Assembly (NCBI RefSeq): GCF_046630445.1 | Contig: NC_092333.1 | Location: 185,158,001 to 185,222,000 of the forward strand | Reading direction: 5' to 3' | DNA: 64,000 nt | From: Rutidosis leptorrhynchoides | Lineage: Eukaryota > Streptophyta > Magnoliopsida > Asterales > Asteraceae | Shown: positions 58,052 through 64,000 of the stretch, piece by piece | How the letters are laid out: the number at the start of each line of letters is the position of its first letter | How positions within the stretch are numbered: position 1 is the stretch's first letter | Made by a program: the position numbers and the translations under genes | Notes under the pieces: model-generated | The model's input: the letters and a program-made list of their open reading frames with translations, nothing else | The model's database searches: none | Told to the model about the DNA's origin: nothing

Positions 58052-61000
58052 TGTAGTGACCCGAACTTTTCCATGTTTATATATATTAATTGAGATTGAT
58101 ATTTACATGATTAAATGTTTCCAACATGTTAAGCAATCAAACTTGTTAAGACTTGATTAATTGAAATATGTTTCATATAGACAATTGACCACCCAAGTTG
58201 ACCGGCGATTCACGAACGTTAAAACTTGTAAAAACGACATGAAGATATATATATATGGATATACATATGGTTAACATGAGATTATGATAAGTAAGTATCT
58301 CCATAAGTATATTACCAATGAGTTATATATATATAAACAAGACTACTAACTTAAGGATTTCGAAACGAGACATATATGTAACGATTATCGTTGTAACGAC
58401 ATTTAAATGTATATATATCATATTAAGATATATTAATATATCATAATATCATGATAATATAATAATTTAACATCTCATTAGATATACTAAACAATGGGTT
58501 AACAACATTAATTGAGATCGTTAACTTAAAGGTTTCAAAACAACACTTACATGTAACGACTAACGATGACTTAACGACTCAGTTAAAATGTATATACATG
58601 TAGTGTATTTAGATGTATTAAAATACTTTTGGAAGACTTCAAGACATATATCAAAACACTCATACTTAACGAAAATGGTTACAGTTACTTTCCCATTCTT
58701 TTCTTTCATCAAGAATTCTAGTCGTATTCTTACCCGTATTATACACAGCTTCAAAACGTACTTACTATGGGTATATACCAATAGGAACTAGCATGGGATT
58801 CCACTTTTGATTATGTCATGTATGACTAATCAATTTTAACTTCTACCATGAGCTAGTCAACTAACTAGAACTCCTTTTAACCCCACTCACCACTCACCAA
58901 TTACCACTCATCATTCACTCCATTTCACTTCCAATTCTCTTTCTAATTCTCTCTCAACACACACACACTATTATGAACGTATTTTTCCAGTAGTTAATCA
59001 TCATCTTCATCAAAAATCACTTCAAGAATCAAGCTATAATCATCATAGGAAGAACACTTCAAGAACACTTCAAAAATCCCTTCAAGTTTACTAATTTACT
59101 TCCAAGCTTTCTAATCCATTCCAAGTAATCATCTAAGATCAAGAAACCTTTGTTATATACAGTAGGTTATCTTTCTTATTCAAGGTAATATTCATATTCA
59201 AACTTTGATTCAATTTCTATAACTATAAACTATCTTAATTCGAGTAAAAATCTTACTTGAACTTGTTTTTGTGTCATGATCCTACTTCAAGAACTTTCAA
59301 GCCATCCAAAGATCCTTTGAAGCTAGATAATTTCTTGTCACTTCTAGTAGGTTTACCTACTAAACTTGAGGTAGTAATAATGTTCATAACATCATTCGAT
59401 TCATATATATAAAACTATCTTATTCGAAGGTTTAAACTCGTAATCACTAGAACATAGTTTAGTTAATTCTAAACTTGTTCGCAAACAAAAGTTAATCCTT
59501 CTAACTTGACTTTTGAAATTAACTAAATATATGTTCTATATCTATATGATATGCTAACTTAATGATTTAAAACCTGAAAACACGAAAAACACCGTAAAAC
59601 CGGATTTACGCCGTCGTAGTAACACCGCGGGCTGTTTTGGGTTAGTTAATTAAAAACTATGATAAACTTTGATTTAAAAGTTGTTATTCTGAGAAAATGA
59701 TTTTTATTATGAACATGAAACTATATCCAAAAATTATGGTTAAACTCAAAGTGGAAGTAAGTTTTCTAAAATGGTCATCTAGACGTCGTTCTTTCGACTG
59801 AAATGACTACCTTTACAAAAACGACTTGTAACTTATTTTTCCGACTATAAACCTATACTTTTTCTGTTTAGATTCATAAAATAGAGTTCAATATGAAACC
59901 ATAGCAATTTGATTCACTCAAAACGGATTTAAAATGAAGAAGTTATGGGTAAAACAAGATTGGATAATTTTTCTCATTTTAGCTACGTGAAAATTGGTAA
60001 CAAATCTATTCCAACCATAACTTAATCAACTTGTATTGTATATTATGTAATCTTGAGATACCATAGACACGTATACAATGTTTCGTCCTATCATGTCGAC
60101 ACATCTATATATATTTCAGAACAACCATAGACACTCTATATGTGAATGTTGGAGTTAGCTATACAGGGTTGAGGTTGATTCCAAAATATATATAGTTTGA
60201 GTTGTGATCAATACTGAGATACGTATACACTGGGTCGTGGATTGATTCAAGATAATATTTATCGATTTATTTCTGTACATCTAACTGTGGACAACTAGTT
60301 GTAGGTTACTAACGATGACAGCTGACTTAATAAACTTAAAACATCAAAATATATTAAAAGTTGTAAATATATTTTGAACATACTTTAATATATATGTATA
60401 TATTGTTATAGGTTCGTGAATCAACAGTGGCCAAGTCTTACTTCTCGACGAAGTAAAAAATCTGTGAAAGTGAGTTATAGTCCCACTTTTAAAATCTAAT
60501 ATTTTTGGGATGAGAATACATGCAGGTTTTATAAATGATTTACAAAATAGACACAAGTACGTGAAACTACATTCTATGGTTGAATTATCGAAATCGAATA
60601 TGCCCCTTTTTATTAAGTCTGGTAATCTAAGAATTAGGGAACAGACACCCTAATTGACGCGAATCCTAAAGATAGATCTATTGGGCCTAACAAACCCCAT
60701 CCAAAGTACCAGATGCTTTAGTACTTCGAAATTTATATCATATCCGAAGGGTGTCCCGGAATGATGGGGATATTCTTATATATGCATCTTGTTAATGTCG
60801 GTTACCAGGTGTTCACCATATGAATGATTTTTATCTCTATGTATGGGATGTGTTTTGAAATATGAAATCTTGTGGTCTATTGTTACGATTTGATATATAT
60901 AGGTTAAACCTATAACTCACCAACATTTTTGTTGACGTTTTAAGCATGTTTATTCTCAGGTGATTATTAAGAGCTTCCGCTGTCGCATACTTAAATAAGG

Positions 61001-61302
61001 ACGAGATTTGGAGTCCATGCTTGTATGATATTGTGTAAAAACTGCATTCAAGAAACTTATTTTGTTGTAACATATTTGTATTGTAAACCATTATGTAATG
61101 GTCGTGTGTAAACAGGATATTTTAGATTATCATTATTTGATAATCTACGTAAAGCTTTTTAAACCTTTATTGATGAAATAAAGGTTATGGTTTGTTTTAA
61201 AATGAATGCAGTCTTTGAAAAACGTCTCATATAGAGGTCAAAACCTTGCAACGAAATCAATTAATATGGAACGTTTTTAATCAATAAGAACGGGACATTT
61301 CA
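58052..61302 (+). mobile_element. Element G (chromovirus, F relative), 5' LTR
   Basis: 3251 bp from TGTAGTGACCCG to GGGACATTTCA, inserted in the RT of C. Its blocks match the F LTR in order: the GGTATATACCAAT block, CTTGAGGTAGTAA...TTCGATTCATATATATA, CTGTTTTGGGTTRG...AATTAAAAAC, CGCGAATCCT...GATAGATCTAT, and a final hairpin-rich tail. Overall it is well diverged, so F and G are sister families. The 3' LTR is outside the window. Confidence 0.85.
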
Positions 61303-61304
61303 GT

Positions 61305-61316
61305 TGGTATCCGAGT
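61305..61316 (+). promoter_or_regulatory. Primer binding site of G, altered initiator-Met type
   Basis: TGGTATCCGAGT after the LTR end differs at two positions from the TGGTATCAGAGC of A, E and F. Either decay or a variant site. Confidence 0.65.
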
Positions 61317-61511
61317 GTTGGTCTTAGAGAACCAGAATTTTGCATTAGTGTGTCTTATCTAGTTTGTTATGATGCATTAGTGAGTCTGGACTTCGACCGT
61401 GTTTACTTGAAAAATGATTGCTTAACAAATTTTGTTGGAAACTATATATTTTTAACATGTGAATATTATGTGATATATTAATCTCTTAACGCGTTTGATA
61501 TTATGTGATAG

Positions 61512-62224
61512 ATGTCTACCTCTAGAACAAGTCCCATTGACTCACCTAATAATAATGAAGAGTCAAATGTAAATTGGAATGATTCGTGGACTGATTCACA
61601 AGTTCCCGAAGAGGAACCGGAAGAAGAGTCGGAACCAGAAGAAGAATCGGAACCGGAAGAAGAATCGGAACCGGATGAAGAAATAGAACCGGTGGGGGAA
61701 ATAATAAAACGGTTAAGTAAAAGAAAATCCTCAACAAACCGACCAAGGTTAATTATGGTTAATGGTGTTTCCGCTAAGGAAGCAAAATATTGGGAGGATT
61801 ACCAATTCTCCGATGAATCGGATTCTGACGAGAATTCTGATGATGTTATAGAAATTACCCCAACTGAATTTAAAAAGGCAAAAGAAAATAATAAGGGAAA
61901 GGGCATAAAAATAGAGAAATCTAATTCCAACCCCGATGAACTTTATATGTATCGTCACCCCCGAAGTCCTTAAGTTGTAACAATGACCCGGGAACCTCTA
62001 AACCACCAGGTTTTTCTAAACCAATGTGGATAACGACGGCTCGTATTAGGGAACATCATATATCCCTAGAAACTTGGCAAAACGAACCAAAACCAAAGAA
62101 GAAGAAACAAGCGAGTCGGAATAAGATAGTTGTATTCGTGTGGTGTAATATAAGTAATATAGTGTGCTTATGCTTTATGATATATGTAAAAATTGCTTGT
62201 ATTAATAAGTATTTTTTTTTATGA
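61512..62224 (+). pseudogene. Pre-gag ORF of G with acidic repeat and basic tail
   Basis: ATG 61512 opens a frame to TAA 61971-61973 (153 residues): Ser/Asn-rich start, imperfect 18-bp repeats coding EESEPEE units (about 61610-61690), a GEIIKRLSKRKS basic patch and a second acidic region. A one-base frameshift just before the stop leads to a continuation (MWITTARIREHHISLETW, then a lysine-rich EPKPKKKKQASRNK tail), open to 62224. The layout matches the pre-gag ORF of F (acidic repeat, then TARI, then basic tail), so it is homologous. Function unknown. Confidence 0.6.
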
Positions 62225-62262
62225 ATCTAACTCTTGTCTATTTTACAGTATAAAAATACAAA

Positions 62263-62946
62263 ATGGATAGACAACCCAATATTTTAAGAGACCTACCCGG
62301 AGACATAATTGATGAAATCTTGTCTAGAGTCGGTCAGAATTCTTCGGCACAACTATTTAAGGCGAGATCAGTTTGTAAGACATTCGAAGAACGTTCCAAG
62401 AATGCCTTGGTTTATAAAAGGCTTTCGTTCGAAAGATGGGGGATATCACATTGGGAAATCTATAAGTTACGATGTGTTTACTTTGACGCATATATTGCGG
62501 GGAACCCAAATACTATTTTACGCAATGGGTTAAGAAATTATTTTGACTCAATATATCCGAATATTGGACTTCGTGATTTAGAAAAAGCGGCTAACATGCA
62601 ACATAAAGAAGCATGTTATGCTTACGGATTAGTAATGTTCGCTTCTCACCAAAGTGAGAACAAGAACATCGGGCTACAACTGTTAAACAAAACGTTCCCA
62701 CAAGTGACGGAGTCAGTAATTGGGGTAAGAAATGAGGTTTTTAGATTGTTACGGGACTGTTGGACATTACGTAACCCTCGTCCCTTTGACGACGTTACAA
62801 CACAATGTCTTATCAACGGCCATAACAGTTATGTTCCACAAGACCAAGGATGGGAAGTAATCCTAGTAAAACCAGAATGCATGACTTGTTTCTGGACGTA
62901 TGAATTACGTGTCTTTATTGCCTTTGCTGAACGACTTGTGTACTAG
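62263..62946 (+). CDS. F-box protein ORF carried inside element G
   Basis: An intact ORF of 227 residues from ATG 62263 to TAG 62944-62946. Residues about 9-50 form an F-box (LPGDIIDEILSRVGQNSSAQ, RSVCKTFEER). Residues about 108-150 contain a Sel1-like segment (LEKAANMQHKEACYAYGLVM, then GLQLLNKTF). A cysteine/tryptophan-containing tail (CMTCFWTYELRVF) follows. This is the pattern of plant F-box proteins like At2g35280/At1g67623, which would act as substrate receptors of SCF ubiquitin ligases. It lies between the pre-gag ORF and gag of G, on the same strand. F has nothing there. A good splice-acceptor-like TTTTACAG ends 13 bp before the ATG. Unlike the neighbouring gag it has no stop codons. 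Confidence 0.75.
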   Translation: MDRQPNILRDLPGDIIDEILSRVGQNSSAQLFKARSVCKTFEERSKNALVYKRLSFERWGISHWEIYKLRCVYFDAYIAGNPNTILRNGLRNYFDSIYPNIGLRDLEKAANMQHKEACYAYGLVMFASHQSENKNIGLQLLNKTFPQVTESVIGVRNEVFRLLRDCWTLRNPRPFDDVTTQCLINGHNSYVPQDQGWEVILVKPECMTCFWTYELRVFIAFAERLVY

Positions 62947-63287
62947 CTAGAATTATCTTCACAACCATCTTGTATCAAATTTATTGTGTGCTATATTTCA
63001 TGCTATATGTAAAATAAGCGGTATTGTAAGTTTGTAAAATATTGTGTAAAAGTTTGAACGCGAAATATTATTATAATCAGTTTTTCATATAGAATTGTAG
63101 TAGTTGAATTGTATATTAGCTACTAAGTATGAACTTAACGGGTAGGTACTACCCGAATTTAAACTTATAAAACGCTAATATGAAGAAAAAGCTTTTATAA
63201 ATGAGTTCATATTATGCTACGAAATACTATTAACTACTCTTAATATTCTGTATGATTAACTTGTTCCATTTGACTATTTTGAAGGAA
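62947..63287 (+). other. G spacer between F-box ORF and gag
   Basis: Non-coding, with blocks shared with F: TTAACGGGTAGGTAC (63135-63149) and AAAACGCTAATATGAAGAAAAA. The segment 62984-63033 resembles 62160-62207 on the other side of the F-box ORF, a possible direct repeat flanking the captured sequence. Confidence 0.65.
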
Positions 63288-64000
63288 ATGGCACCGACTA
63301 CTCGACACACCGTGAATATGAATGAAGAGGAATTCCGTACTTTTCTAGCTTCAAACATAGCCGCAGTATAGGCTGCGCTACATACCAACAATAACCTTGG
63401 ATCTAGCAGTAAAGGAAATCGTGTAGGATGCACCTACAAAGAATTCACTGCCTGCAAACCTTTGAAATTTGATGGAACCGAAGGACCAATCGGATTGAAA
63501 CGGTGGACCGAGAAGGTCGAATTGGTGTTTGTCATAAGTAAGTGTACTGAAGAGGACAAAGTAAAGTACGCTACGCATACCTTCACAGGTTCTGCGTTAA
63601 CATGGTGGAATACCTATCTAGAGCAAGTGGGACAAGACGATGCGTACGCACTACCGTGGTCAGCATTCAAGCACTTGATGAACGAGAAGTACCGTCCCAG
63701 AACCGAGGTCAATAAGCTCAAGACAGAACTTAGAGGATTATGAACCCAAGGATTTGATATTACCACGTATGAAAGACGATTCACAAAATTGTGCCTATTG
63801 TGTCCGGGAGCATTCGAAGATGAGGAAGAGAAGATCGACGCGTTTGTGAAAGGATTACCGAAAATAATCCAAGAAGATATAAGTTCACACGAGCCCGCCT
63901 CCATACAACAGGCATGTAGAATGGCTCACAAACTAGTGAACCAGACTGAAGAAAGAATTAAAGAACAGACTGCTGAAGAGGCCAATGTGAAGCAAGTCAA
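63288..64000 (+). pseudogene. Element G gag, start (runs off the window)
   Basis: ATG 63288 is in one frame to the window end, with TAG at 63369-63371 and TGA at 63741-63743. The gag capsid domain is clear: CTYKEFTACKPLKFDGTEGP, TGSALTWWNTYLEQVG, FKHLMNEKYRPRTEV, FTKLCLLCPGAF, closely related to F gag (CTYKTFQACKPSSFSGTEGP). Zinc knuckles and pol would follow outside the window. The two stops make it non-functional as it stands. Confidence 0.88.

Overview
The window is AT-rich plant nuclear DNA made almost entirely of LTR retrotransposons nested in one another. Plant origin is shown by Ty3/gypsy lineages restricted to plants (Athila-type elements primed by an Asp-tRNA-like site, and Tekay/Del-type chromoviruses with a C-terminal chromodomain, primed by initiator-Met tRNA), by a SIRE-like Copia element, and by an F-box ORF of the plant At2g35280/At1g67623 type. 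The overall style resembles Asteraceae (sunflower family) genomes; that is recollection, not something the sequence proves. I see no ordinary host gene, no tRNA or rRNA and no CRISPR array. The only host-like coding sequence is the F-box ORF, which lies inside a retrotransposon.

Layout. (1) Element A, positions 1-23156, plus strand: a chromovirus-like element without usable ORFs, with its 5' LTR cut by the window start and its 3' LTR at 20737-23156. Its 5' LTR is interrupted at 1342/1343 by element B, an Athila-type element on the minus strand (LTRs 1343-3273 and 14753-16693, TSD TAGGT). The B locus is rearranged: both B LTRs are followed by the same A sequence (rest of the A LTR, PBS and about 775 bp of leader). 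A 194-bp hAT-type MITE (18235-18428, 8-bp TSD) sits in the A interior. (2) 23157-23625: a short Copia-type LTR with PBS (H, minus strand). (3) Element C, a minus-strand Copia element with an extra 3' ORF, seen as 23626-24919 and 56363-58051. (4) Element D, 24920-56362, Athila-type, plus strand, TSD TTGTT, inserted in the 3' ORF of C. (5) Element E, 33647-53947, chromovirus, plus strand, TSD TGGAC, inserted in D. (6) Element F, 38011-49404, chromovirus, plus strand, TSD CTAGG, inserted in the reverse transcriptase of E. (7) Element G, 58052 to beyond 64000, a relative of F, inserted in the reverse transcriptase of C.

The nest C > D > E > F is four deep, with exact 5-bp TSDs at three levels. 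LTR divergence falls in the expected order (D about 2.4%, E about 1%, F about 0.24%, counted by eye). Coding regions are mostly one long frame broken by TGA/TAG/TAA codons rather than by frameshifts, as expected of methylated, silenced copies.

Most unusual features: an F-box ORF carried between the leader ORF and gag of G; a pre-gag ORF with an acidic repeat and basic tail in both F and G; a copy of the 3' polypurine-site sequence placed upstream of gag in F and G; two extra retropepsin-like domains downstream of integrase in D; and arrays of small hairpins in the LTRs of A and E, and in the A leader, whose stem arms change in a compensating way while loops or flanks stay constant.
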